Source: Chryseobacterium aquifrigidense | GTDB taxonomy: Bacteria > Bacteroidota > Bacteroidia > Flavobacteriales > Weeksellaceae | Direction of reading: 5' to 3' | Assembly (NCBI RefSeq): GCF_006716485.1 | Contig: NZ_VFPD01000001.1 | Location: 1,363,096 to 1,427,095, forward strand | DNA length: 64,000 nucleotides | Part shown: in pieces, positions 16,408-25,309 of the stretch | Numbering within the stretch: position 1 is the stretch's first letter | Layout: the number at the start of each line of letters is the position of its first letter | Notes under the pieces: model-generated | The model's database searches: none | Told to the model about the DNA's origin: nothing | Seen by the model: only the letters and a program-made list of their open reading frames with translations | Program-made: the position numbers and the translations under genes

Positions 16408-16623
16408 TAAAAAAAATTTGGTGTTAAGTAATAATTTTTATCTTTGTTTTTAATTATTCTAAATAACAATAGCCGATTCAAATTTAGTAATAATTATGTA
16501 ATCACCAAATAAAATATAATAAAAAATGTAAAATTTAAAAACCTGACTATCAGATATATATAATCGTATATCCAAAAAACCACAACAACTCACAGATTTA
16601 AAAAATCACATTACAAAACTTTT
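16408..16623. promoter_or_regulatory. Divergent siderophore promoter region with Fur-like half box
   Basis: The 216-bp AT-rich spacer lies between the hydroxylase and the siderophore operon. TTAATTATTCTAAATAA at 16450-16466 matches one half and the centre of a TTTAGAATnATTCTAAA-type Fur box; the other half is degenerate. GATATA-N8-TATATC at 16553-16572 is a second palindrome closer to the operon start. Iron-Fur control is expected for such a locus, but these exact sites are tentative. Confidence 0.33.
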
Positions 16624-18150
16624 ATGAACAACAATTTAATATCCCTAGAAGAGCTCACAAGCATACCTTCACCTCACATTTCGGGGAATTTTGGGAATAT
16701 TTTTCACCCTGACAATTATGATCATTATCGTAATGCTGTCAACAGTACTTTAGACCTGGTTCAGGAATTTCTTCACAGAAACAACAAACCTTTCAGTGGT
16801 ATAGAAGCCAAAACAATGAAAGGAATGGTTCAACAGATTGATCTTAATCAAAAATTATCCAACTATAATGAGCTACTGGCAGAAGTAGACGAAATCTATG
16901 TGAAACATGCCACAGCTTTTCATCTTCCACAATATGTAGCTCACCTAAACTGTCCTGTAGTAATCCCGGCATTGGCAGGAGAAATTCTTGTAAGTGCCAT
17001 CAATTCTTCTCAGGATACGTATGATCAGAGTGCAGGAGGAACCTTTATGGAAAGAAAACTGATCGACTGGACTGCCGGACAGATTGGATATAACACTAAT
17101 GAGAGCGACGGTGTTTTCACAGCCGGAGGCTCACAGAGCAACTTAATGGGATTGGTCATGATGCGTGACTGCTTTTCTCAGAAAAGATACAATCATAATA
17201 TTAAAATGGATGGTCTTCCAGTGGAGGCAAGCCGTTTCAGAATATTTGTTTCGGATAAATCTCATTTCAGCAATCTGAAAAATGCTTCAATAATGGGGCT
17301 GGGTGAGAAAAGTATCGTGAAAGTTCCTACAGACGACCGTTTCCGTATGGACATTTCTCTTTTAAAGAAATACATTAAAAGGGAAGAACAGCTAGGAAAT
17401 ATTCCTATCGGAATCGTAGCAACAGCAGGAACTACAGATTTTGGAAATATTGACCCACTGGATGATATCGCCAATATTGCTGAACATTATAACATCTGGA
17501 TGCACGTAGATGCAGCTTACGGCTGTGCTTTATTGTTAAGTGATAAATACCGTGACCTGATCAACGGCATTGAAAGAGCAGATTCTGTAACGATTGATTA
17601 CCACAAATCATTCTTCCAGCCTATCAGCAGCAGTGCTTTTATTGTTAAGAACAAGAAAGAACTGTTAATTCTGAAACATCACGCCGATTATCTGAATCCG
17701 AAAGAGATGGACGAAGAGGAAATTCCGGCACAGATCAATAAATCCATTACCCAGAGTACCCGAAGATTTGATGCTTTAAAACTTTGGTTTACCATAAGAA
17801 TGATGGGTAAAGAACAGCTGGCAGAATATACAGATACTGTGATTGATCTTACCAAAGATGCCGCAGCAATGATTACTGAAGATGCAGATTTTGAACTTCT
17901 TTCAGATTCTGACTTAAGTGTTCTTGTTTTCAGATATGTTAATCCGGAAATCAGTGATCTGAATGCCCTGAATCAATACATCAAGATGAAACTGTTCTAC
18001 AGCGGAGAAATACTTGTAGCAAGTACAAAGGTTGACGGAAATTTCTATTTAAAATTTACCTTCCTGAACCCGATTACCACGACAGAAGACATTCATCAGA
18101 TTCTCACCACAATCAAAAATCATGGAAAAGACTTTAATTCAGAAAAATAA
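16624..18150 (+). CDS. PLP-dependent (hydroxy)lysine/diamine decarboxylase of siderophore pathway
   Basis: The 508-residue protein belongs to the group II decarboxylases (DesA / diaminobutyrate decarboxylase-like). FTAGGSQSNLMGLVMMRD binds the cofactor phosphate. HVDAAYGCALLL contains the Asp that pairs with the pyridine nitrogen, and VTIDYHKSFFQPISSSAF has the Schiff-base Lys328. In NIS pathways this step makes cadaverine from lysine. The divergent lysine hydroxylase suggests the real substrate is 4-hydroxylysine, giving 3-hydroxycadaverine. It is the first gene of a nine-gene same-strand run, and the next gene overlaps it by 29 bp. Confidence 0.88.
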   Translation: MNNNLISLEELTSIPSPHISGNFGNIFHPDNYDHYRNAVNSTLDLVQEFLHRNNKPFSGIEAKTMKGMVQQIDLNQKLSNYNELLAEVDEIYVKHATAFHLPQYVAHLNCPVVIPALAGEILVSAINSSQDTYDQSAGGTFMERKLIDWTAGQIGYNTNESDGVFTAGGSQSNLMGLVMMRDCFSQKRYNHNIKMDGLPVEASRFRIFVSDKSHFSNLKNASIMGLGEKSIVKVPTDDRFRMDISLLKKYIKREEQLGNIPIGIVATAGTTDFGNIDPLDDIANIAEHYNIWMHVDAAYGCALLLSDKYRDLINGIERADSVTIDYHKSFFQPISSSAFIVKNKKELLILKHHADYLNPKEMDEEEIPAQINKSITQSTRRFDALKLWFTIRMMGKEQLAEYTDTVIDLTKDAAAMITEDADFELLSDSDLSVLVFRYVNPEISDLNALNQYIKMKLFYSGEILVASTKVDGNFYLKFTFLNPITTTEDIHQILTTIKNHGKDFNSEK

Positions 18151-20530
18151 AACAGGAGAAAAAGCCCGGGAAATTACTTTCAGAATTCTGCTGAACGGAA
18201 TGTTGAGAGAATTGGGAAACGGAAAATTCTATCAGGGCGTTCCGAAATATGATCTTCTCACGGCAAAAGCACTTCAAAACAGTGATTATTCATTGTTTAT
18301 GAGGTTTGAAATGAAGAAAAGCGGACTGTTTTTATTTGCTCCGGTTTCCTATCGTTCCGAAACTCTTTTTCATGAATACGGACCTGTTTTGTGGGCAGTA
18401 GATCATCAAAATCAGGAAGTTTTTGAAGTTAATGATCAAAAGCTTACTAAGCTGGTTTACAGAGAACTTTCTGAAACTACAAACGAAACAGGTTTCAGAA
18501 ACTTTGTGGAAAGAATTCAAAGCAGCTTAAGAAACCTGGAATTGACAACAGAAGCTTGTCTCCAGGATGATCAACTTTTAACTTATTCTTTTCTTGAATC
18601 TGAACAAATGCTTCCGGCAGGACATAATCTGCACCCTTTCACCAAGTCAAGAATGGGATTCTCTGAAGAGGAACAGCTTTTATACGGCCCCGAATTCGGA
18701 AAAGGATTTCAGCTGGATTATTTCCTGATTCATAAAGACTGCATCACGGAAAAATCTCTTCCGGGAATTTCTGCAAAAGAAATTTTTGAAAAATGGACTT
18801 CATTACCGGAAAGCTACGATTTTGAAAACATCAATGATTTTTATATAGTTCCATGCCATCCATGGGAGGCACAATATCTTTTATCAACAGCAGAATATCC
18901 TGAAATGCTGGGTTCCGGAAAAATTATTCACATCGGGCCATTAGGAGAGGATTTTTATGCAACATCATCCATAAGAACAGTATACAATCCTGATTTCAGC
19001 TGGATGTTGAAATTCTCTCTGCATGTTTTAATGACTGGTTCTGTGAGAACAAACAGCTTAAAAGATCTCAACAGAGGGTATGCTTCGGCAATCTGGTGGC
19101 AGCATCAAAAAGCTTCATTTGAACAAAGTTTCCCGAATTTTAAATTATTACTGGAACCATCCACGTTAAGCGTTCATTATGAAGGGAAAAATATGGACAG
19201 TCTGAATATACTGCTCCGTGAAAATCCTTTTTCAAATGAAGATAAAGTCATTCTGTTAGCAAGACTTTGCCAGGATGAATCTACAGATGGTTTCAATTTT
19301 ACAACGCATTTCTTTAAAAATGTAGCCAATCAACTAGGAGTAGATGCAGAAAAAGCAGCTATTATCTGGTTTGAAAAGTATGTAAACCTATTGCTTTCTC
19401 CTTTAAACAGGTTGTATGATCAATTAGGCATGGCTCCTGAAATTCATCAGCAAAACTTACTTGTTCAATTGGATAATCAACTTCTTCCTGAATCTATTTA
19501 TGTAAGAGACGGACAAGGGTATCTGATCAAAGAAAGCTTCAAAGGAAAATATGAATCTCTGATTAAAGATTATCCTGAAATTGAAGATCTTTTCATCAGA
19601 GATGAGCGCCTTCTCGACATTATTTCACATCACCTTCTGGTAAGTAACCTGAGCGCACTGATTGCTTCAATAGGCAAAACAGGTCTGGTTAAGGAAAGAA
19701 GACTGATTCATATTCTGTACAGAGAGTTTGAAAATCTTCATGAAACTGAACCTTCATCACTAACTGATTATGCTTTGAATCAAAGATATTGGGCAGTAAA
19801 ATCAAATCTTCAGTCGGCCGTTGCTGATGTAGACGGTGGTGTGAATGCTTCTTCAATTTCTTATGCTAAAGTTCCGAACCTTCTTCATAAGCATTTCTTT
19901 TCGGATCAGTTAATCAATCCGCAGGGAACAGAAGTTTTCTTTAAAAGATACTTCCAGAAAGAAGATGTAACCATGAGCATGCGTCCTATAGATCTTGAAA
20001 ACGATCTTGAAATGCTTCATGAATGGTTCAACCGTGAACATGCGGTAAAAATCTGGCAGATGAACTGGCCTATTGATGAACTGGAAACGTATTACAGACT
20101 GATGCTTCCAGGTGACGAAGCGCACAGTTATATCATTGCAGGAAATGATGAGCCTTCTTGTAATATCGAGATTTATTGGGCCTGCAGAGATATCGTGGGA
20201 GATTATTATGACGTATTACCTACAGATTACGGAACACACCAGTTTATCGCACCTACTGATCCTAAGAAAAAATTTGTATCTCCATCCACACAATCTATGG
20301 TCGACTATGTTTTTGCACAGCCACAGGTAGGAAAAATGGTAGGCGAAGGATCTGTAGACTCTCTTGCGTCTATGATGAACAAAGCCCATGTAGGCTTCAA
20401 AGTAGATAAAGTAATTGAAATGCCCCATAAAAAAGCCAATCTGAATTTCTGTTACAGAGAATGGTACTGGGAAAAATTCCCACAGAATAAAGAGGTACAA
20501 ATCACCACAAACATCACAAAAAATGACTAA
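18122..20530 (+). CDS. IucA/IucC siderophore synthetase fused to GNAT acyltransferase
   Basis: The 802-residue protein combines two pathway enzymes. Residues about 1-600 are an IucA/IucC NIS synthetase: HPFTKSR at 171-177 is the ATP-binding motif, and a later CHPWEAQYLL and SIRTVYNPDFSWMLKFSLHVL are also conserved. Residues about 616-790 are a GNAT acyltransferase of the AlcB/RhbD type (MSMRPIDLENDLEMLHEWFN, then CRDIVGDYYDVLP). The latter acylates the N-hydroxylated diamine and the former condenses it with a carboxylate such as citrate. The long overlap with the preceding gene suggests translational coupling. Confidence 0.9.
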   Translation: MEKTLIQKNKTGEKAREITFRILLNGMLRELGNGKFYQGVPKYDLLTAKALQNSDYSLFMRFEMKKSGLFLFAPVSYRSETLFHEYGPVLWAVDHQNQEVFEVNDQKLTKLVYRELSETTNETGFRNFVERIQSSLRNLELTTEACLQDDQLLTYSFLESEQMLPAGHNLHPFTKSRMGFSEEEQLLYGPEFGKGFQLDYFLIHKDCITEKSLPGISAKEIFEKWTSLPESYDFENINDFYIVPCHPWEAQYLLSTAEYPEMLGSGKIIHIGPLGEDFYATSSIRTVYNPDFSWMLKFSLHVLMTGSVRTNSLKDLNRGYASAIWWQHQKASFEQSFPNFKLLLEPSTLSVHYEGKNMDSLNILLRENPFSNEDKVILLARLCQDESTDGFNFTTHFFKNVANQLGVDAEKAAIIWFEKYVNLLLSPLNRLYDQLGMAPEIHQQNLLVQLDNQLLPESIYVRDGQGYLIKESFKGKYESLIKDYPEIEDLFIRDERLLDIISHHLLVSNLSALIASIGKTGLVKERRLIHILYREFENLHETEPSSLTDYALNQRYWAVKSNLQSAVADVDGGVNASSISYAKVPNLLHKHFFSDQLINPQGTEVFFKRYFQKEDVTMSMRPIDLENDLEMLHEWFNREHAVKIWQMNWPIDELETYYRLMLPGDEAHSYIIAGNDEPSCNIEIYWACRDIVGDYYDVLPTDYGTHQFIAPTDPKKKFVSPSTQSMVDYVFAQPQVGKMVGEGSVDSLASMMNKAHVGFKVDKVIEMPHKKANLNFCYREWYWEKFPQNKEVQITTNITKND

Positions 20531-21839
20531 CGAAGCCGTATACAATGTAATAGGCATAGGTATAGGCCCTTTCAACCTGGGACTTGCCGCATTATCTAAT
20601 CCGATTTCGGAACTGAAAACCCTTTTCCTGGACCAGAGAGATGGTTTCGACTGGCATCCGGGACTGATGATTGACCATGTAACCCTGCAGACTCCATTTT
20701 TATGCGACTGCGTATCCATGGCCGATCCAACTAATCCTTTGAGTCTTTTGAACTATCTGAAGGAAACCGGAAGATTGTATAAGTTTTTTATAAGAGAAGA
20801 TTTTTTCATCCCGAGAAAAGAATACAACCGTTACTGCCAGTGGGTGATTGCACAGCTTCCACAATGCCGTTTTTCTACGCAGGTAGTGGATATCACTTAT
20901 GAAGAAGGGTTGTATCATGTAACTACGATTCACACCAAAACAAAAGAAACAACTGTTTTTAAAACGGAAAGACTGATTTTAGGAACGGGGACACAACCTC
21001 ATATTCCTTCTTTTATTCCGAAAGATGATTCCAGAATTATTCATACCAGTTCTTATCTGTATCGAAAAGAGGAGCTATTATCTCAAGGGAAAAAGATTGC
21101 GATCATCGGTTCCGGGCAAAGTGCTGCAGAAGTATTCTATGACCTGCTTCAGAGCAGAAATGAAAAAACACAACTGGGATGGTATTCCCGTCCGGACAGA
21201 TTTTTCCCTATGGAATATTCTAAACTGACACTGGAACTTACTTCTCCGGATTATGTAGAATATTTCTACAACAGAAGTGAGTCAGCAAGAAAAACCATTT
21301 TAAGCAAGCAGCAAGCTCAGTTTAAAGGAATCAACTACGATCTGATTAATGATATCTATGATTTTATTTATGATCTGAATATCGACAATGCTGATCCTAA
21401 TCTTAAAATCATTCCTAACAGCCAGCTGAATAGAGTAGACAACAGTAATCCTGACTTTATCAACCTTGAATTCACACAGCTGGAACAGGAAGTTCCTTAT
21501 GATCAGGAAGCTGATTATCTGATTCTGGGAACAGGATACCGTTACCACGAGCCTGCATTCATAAAGAATATTCAGGACAGAATTAAAAGAGATTCCAGCG
21601 GATTGTTTGATGTAAACAGGAATTATTCAATAGACTACAACGGAGGAGAAATCTATGTTCTCCACGCTGAAGTACATACCCACAGCTATATTTCTACTGA
21701 TCTGGGAATGGCGGCGTACCGTAATTCCTACATCATCAATGATATTCTGGGAAGAGAGTATTATAAAATTGAAAAGAAAATTGCTTTCCAGGATTTCGAT
21801 GTGGAAAAATATGCTGATTTACCAACTGCCAAAATTTAA
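20523..21839 (+). CDS. L-lysine/diamine N6-hydroxylase (IucD/DesB-like flavin monooxygenase)
   Basis: The 438-residue protein begins with the FAD motif IGIGIGPFNLGLAAL (about 9-23). It contains HPGLMIDHVTLQTPFLCD, and later IAIIGSGQSAAEVFYDLL for NADPH binding. LILGTGYRYHEPAF is the family C-terminal ATGY-like motif. It N-hydroxylates the terminal amine of cadaverine-type substrates before acylation to a hydroxamate. It starts 8 bp inside the end of the synthetase-GNAT gene. Confidence 0.93.
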   Translation: MTNEAVYNVIGIGIGPFNLGLAALSNPISELKTLFLDQRDGFDWHPGLMIDHVTLQTPFLCDCVSMADPTNPLSLLNYLKETGRLYKFFIREDFFIPRKEYNRYCQWVIAQLPQCRFSTQVVDITYEEGLYHVTTIHTKTKETTVFKTERLILGTGTQPHIPSFIPKDDSRIIHTSSYLYRKEELLSQGKKIAIIGSGQSAAEVFYDLLQSRNEKTQLGWYSRPDRFFPMEYSKLTLELTSPDYVEYFYNRSESARKTILSKQQAQFKGINYDLINDIYDFIYDLNIDNADPNLKIIPNSQLNRVDNSNPDFINLEFTQLEQEVPYDQEADYLILGTGYRYHEPAFIKNIQDRIKRDSSGLFDVNRNYSIDYNGGEIYVLHAEVHTHSYISTDLGMAAYRNSYIINDILGREYYKIEKKIAFQDFDVEKYADLPTAKI

Positions 21840-21846
21840 TCATACA

Positions 21847-23658
21847 ATGAACACCAACTTAAAAAATACCGTAAGCCAGGAAAACTGGAATCAGGCTAAC
21901 AGAAACCTAATGGCCAAAACCATCGCAGAACTCATGCATGAAGAGCTTCTGAAACCTGTAGCAACTTTTGAAGATAAAGAAGGATATACTGTTTTCAAAC
22001 TCGAAACAGGATTTGAAAATATTTCATACCACTTCCGCGGACAGGAAAGGATGATGGACTACTGGCATATTGATAAAAACAGTATTACAAAAACCGAAAA
22101 CGGTGAAGATCTGTCTGCCGTAGATGTGGCGGCTTTCTTCCTGGAAATGCAGTCTGTATTCGATTTGGATCCTTATACTATTGCAAGATACACGGAAGAA
22201 TTACTGCATACGCTGTATTGTGATGCTTTGATTTTATCCAAAGGAGTAATGTCTTCAAAAGACCTTGCGGATGCAGATTATCAGACGGTAGAGCATAATA
22301 TGACCGGACATCCGTGGGTAATTGTAAACAAAAGCCGGTTAGGTTTTTCTCCACGTGATCTGAAAACATTTGCTCCTGAAGCAGATGAGAATTTAAAAGT
22401 GATCTGGCTGGCTTCCCATAAAAGCAGATCGTCATTCCAGTCTTTGGAACACATTAACAGAGAAGAATTCTATCGTTCTGAAATAGGAGAGGATTTATAT
22501 AATGATTTTCAGCAGCAGCTATTGAATAAAAGAAAAGTTGTTGAAGATTATCACTTTATCCCCGTACATCCATGGCAGTGGGAGCATAAGCTTCAGATTC
22601 ATTTTGCAGGAGATATTGCTTCCGGACTTTTAATTCAGCTGGGAGAAGGAAGTGATACCTATAGTCCACAACAGAGTATCCGTACTTTATTCAATGTAGA
22701 TCATCCGAAGAAAAGATATTTGAAAACAGCTGTTTCCATCCTAAGTACAGGAAATATCCGGGGATTATCGCCTAAACAGATGAAAATTGCTCCAGCCATT
22801 ACGGATTGGGTAAAAGGCTTAATAAAAGATGATGCATACCTTGAAAATAAAGAAACTATTTTCTTAGGAGAAGAAGCTGCCATCACTTATCTGCACCCAC
22901 AGTACGGAGCTATTGCCAGCGTTCCTTACCAATATAATGAATTCCTTGGAGCATTATGGAGAGAAAGTGCTGAAAACTATCTGAAAGAAGACGAACAAAT
23001 GGTTACCATGGCTTCTTTATTGTATGTAGATGAAAGCGGACTTCCATTAGTTCAGGCATTTGCGGAGAAAGCAGGCCTGAGTATTGAAAAATGGATTGAA
23101 AGCTATCTGGATGCCTATCTTACGCCTTTGTTGCATATCTATTACACGCATTCATTATGTGTAACGCCGCACGGAGAAAACATTATGGTTGTTTTGAAAA
23201 ATGGAGTTCCAAAGAGGATCGTAATCAAAGACTTTGTAGATGATATCGTTTTGACCACTGAAGCAAGAGAAAAGCTTCCTGCACACCTTGCAGATGGTTT
23301 GATCCAGTCTTCTAACAAAGAAAATATCCCGTTATTTATTTTGCTTGGCGTTTTTGATGCTTTCTTCAGATATCTGTCAAATGCATTACACACCTATTCA
23401 GACTTTAATGAAGAAAAATTCTGGGAACTTGTTCACAACTGTGTAGAAAATTATAAAGCGGAGAATACTCACCTTCAGGAACGATTTGAAAAGTATGACC
23501 TGTATGTGCCTGCATTCAAAAGATTCTATATCAACAGTCTGCGTCTGAAAAATAACGGTTACAGTGAAAATAAAGCATTTGCCATTCCAAGAAAAGATGG
23601 AGCATTGCCGAATCCACTGTACCAGATTGCCAATAAAAATTCAGTAGCAGCAGTATGA
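21847..23658 (+). CDS. IucA/IucC-family NIS siderophore synthetase
   Basis: From the ATG at 21847, 7 bp after the hydroxylase gene, the protein is 603 residues, the normal length for AlcC/DesD-type enzymes. Typical motifs are GHPWVIVNKSRLGFSPRDL, HFIPVHPWQWEH and SIRTLFNVDHPKKRYLKTAV. CVTPHGENIMVVLKNGVPKR, in the FhuF-like C-terminal part, contributes to the active site. It is the second NIS synthetase of the cluster and would make the second amide or ester bond. An upstream in-frame ATG at 21655 lies inside iucD and is not used. Confidence 0.93.
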   Translation: MNTNLKNTVSQENWNQANRNLMAKTIAELMHEELLKPVATFEDKEGYTVFKLETGFENISYHFRGQERMMDYWHIDKNSITKTENGEDLSAVDVAAFFLEMQSVFDLDPYTIARYTEELLHTLYCDALILSKGVMSSKDLADADYQTVEHNMTGHPWVIVNKSRLGFSPRDLKTFAPEADENLKVIWLASHKSRSSFQSLEHINREEFYRSEIGEDLYNDFQQQLLNKRKVVEDYHFIPVHPWQWEHKLQIHFAGDIASGLLIQLGEGSDTYSPQQSIRTLFNVDHPKKRYLKTAVSILSTGNIRGLSPKQMKIAPAITDWVKGLIKDDAYLENKETIFLGEEAAITYLHPQYGAIASVPYQYNEFLGALWRESAENYLKEDEQMVTMASLLYVDESGLPLVQAFAEKAGLSIEKWIESYLDAYLTPLLHIYYTHSLCVTPHGENIMVVLKNGVPKRIVIKDFVDDIVLTTEAREKLPAHLADGLIQSSNKENIPLFILLGVFDAFFRYLSNALHTYSDFNEEKFWELVHNCVENYKAENTHLQERFEKYDLYVPAFKRFYINSLRLKNNGYSENKAFAIPRKDGALPNPLYQIANKNSVAAV

Positions 23659-25058
23659 GGAAATTCCTGCATATACTAAAAGAAGGAGCGGTTTTTACGT
23701 ATGGAGCCATAGCCGGAAAGAAAGTTGAGCTTACTTCCGGAAGTATCAACCGTTCCATCTTTAGCCTTGCCATTCCTATGGTGATGGAACTTGTCATGGA
23801 ATCTGTTTTTGTGAGTGTTAATCTATTGATTATTGCCAAATTAGGAGATAAAGTGCTTGGACTTGTAGGGATCACTGACAATTACATCAATTTTGCTTAT
23901 GCCATCGCAGTAGGACTTGGTATTGCCGCAGCAACGCTTATTGCAAGAAGAGCCGGAGAAAAAGATCAGGAAGGAATGGGCAGAACAGCTCAGTATATTA
24001 TCCTGCTTGCCCTGTTTTTTGCCTTGCTGATTGGTGGTGTTTCCTGTTATTTCTCCGCTGAAATTGTTGATTTCCTTGGCGTCAATGCCAGTACGGTAAC
24101 AGATGGAATTTCCTTTTCAAGACTGGTATTTTTAAGTATCGGGCTTGTGATTCTCCGTCTTTCGGTGAATGGACTCTTCAGAGGTGCCGGTGATGCCGAT
24201 ATTGCCATGAAATCACTTTGGATCTGTCATATTTCCAATATCATCTTTGCGGTAATCCTTGTTTTCGGATTAGGATTTATTCCTGCTTTCGGATTAATGG
24301 GATTGGCATATGCTATGGTTTTATCAAGGACATTAGGGGTTTTATACCAGGCTTTCATATTTGTTACCGGGAGAACCAGCATCAGCATCAGAGTTCCTTT
24401 CCAGCTTGATATCCCATTACTGCAGAAGATTCTGAAAATAGCCTTTGGAGGATTGGTCCAATATATCATTCCAACATCAAGCTGGCTGATTATGGTGAAG
24501 ATCATCTCCACTTTCGGAACAACAGCGCTGGCAGGATACATTATTGCCCAGCGTATTGCTTCGGTCGCAACAATGCCTGCTTGGGGAATAGGAAATGCAG
24601 CAGGAGTGCTTACGGGCCAGAATCTGGGTGCCGGAGAACCGGAACGTGCAGAAAAAACAGTCTGGAGAGCCGGAACCATCAACATGACGTATCTGGTACT
24701 TGTAGCCTTATTCTGGCAGATCGCTGCGGAATATGTAGTGAAGTTTTTCACTACCGAACCTGAAGTTGCAAGATATGCAGTTCAATACATCCATGTCGTA
24801 TCTATGGCTTATCTGCTCTTAGGATTCACTATGGTAATCAGCCGTGCATTGAATGCAGCCGGAAATATTATGCAGGTTACACTGCTTTATATCGTCATGT
24901 TTTATGTGATTCAGCTTCCTCTGGCCTATCTCTTAGGAGTAAGATTTCAGTGGGAACTGAGAGGAATATTTACCGCTATCGTTTCTTCGGAAATTGTTTT
25001 GGCTGTGCTATTCCTAATGATTTTTAGAAATGGAAAATGGAAAACTATAAAAATTTAA
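23655..25058 (+). CDS. MATE-family efflux transporter, probable siderophore exporter
   Basis: The 467-residue protein has twelve membrane helices and two MATE halves. The N-terminal half contains RSIFSLAIPMVMELVMESVF and the second half GNAAGVLTGQNLGAGEPERA. It overlaps the synthetase stop by 4 bp (ATGA), so it is tightly coupled to biosynthesis. MATE proteins use Na+ or H+ gradients to export organic compounds. Position within the operon makes export of the finished siderophore the best guess; export of a precursor is an alternative. Confidence 0.88.
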   Translation: MRKFLHILKEGAVFTYGAIAGKKVELTSGSINRSIFSLAIPMVMELVMESVFVSVNLLIIAKLGDKVLGLVGITDNYINFAYAIAVGLGIAAATLIARRAGEKDQEGMGRTAQYIILLALFFALLIGGVSCYFSAEIVDFLGVNASTVTDGISFSRLVFLSIGLVILRLSVNGLFRGAGDADIAMKSLWICHISNIIFAVILVFGLGFIPAFGLMGLAYAMVLSRTLGVLYQAFIFVTGRTSISIRVPFQLDIPLLQKILKIAFGGLVQYIIPTSSWLIMVKIISTFGTTALAGYIIAQRIASVATMPAWGIGNAAGVLTGQNLGAGEPERAEKTVWRAGTINMTYLVLVALFWQIAAEYVVKFFTTEPEVARYAVQYIHVVSMAYLLLGFTMVISRALNAAGNIMQVTLLYIVMFYVIQLPLAYLLGVRFQWELRGIFTAIVSSEIVLAVLFLMIFRNGKWKTIKI

Positions 25059-25059
25059 A

Positions 25060-25305
25060 ATGAACACTACAGAAGAATTTTATGAAATTATCGCCTCTGC
25101 CATCGCCATCAAAAAAGAACTGGTAGATGAAAAACTAACGTATCAGGAAATCCCGGAATGGGATTCTATGTCTCATCTTCTGATCGTGGAAGCGCTTGAA
25201 CAGTTTTATCAGATCAAATTTGATTTCAATGATATTCTGGAGATGGGAACTGTCGGAAAGATTCGTGAAAAAATGAAAAAATACGATGTATTCGTAGAAA
25301 ACTAA
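25060..25305 (+). CDS. Acyl carrier protein
   Basis: The 81-residue acidic helical protein has the phosphopantetheine site WDSMSHLLIVEALEQFY, where Ser36 follows Asp35. That fits ACPs of NRPS and D-alanine-type loading systems better than fatty-acid ACPs (DSL). It starts 1 bp after the MATE gene and is followed 4 bp later by an AMP ligase, which is the natural loading partner. An ACP is not a normal part of an NIS siderophore pathway, so this pair probably supplies an activated acyl unit. Confidence 0.88.
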   Translation: MNTTEEFYEIIASAIAIKKELVDEKLTYQEIPEWDSMSHLLIVEALEQFYQIKFDFNDILEMGTVGKIREKMKKYDVFVEN

Positions 25306-25309
25306 GCCT

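Noticed and set aside
20216..20719. Minus-strand open frame of 167 codons inside the synthetase/hydroxylase genes
   Set aside because: It is antisense to two confidently assigned genes and has no recognisable domain.
21655..21846. Upstream extension of the second NIS synthetase
   Set aside because: The extra 64 codons lie inside the hydroxylase gene and encode no family sequence. The ATG at 21847 gives the usual length.
24227..24751. Minus-strand open frame of 174 codons
   Set aside because: It is the antisense shadow of the MATE transporter, with Pro/Ala/Thr-rich composition and no motif.
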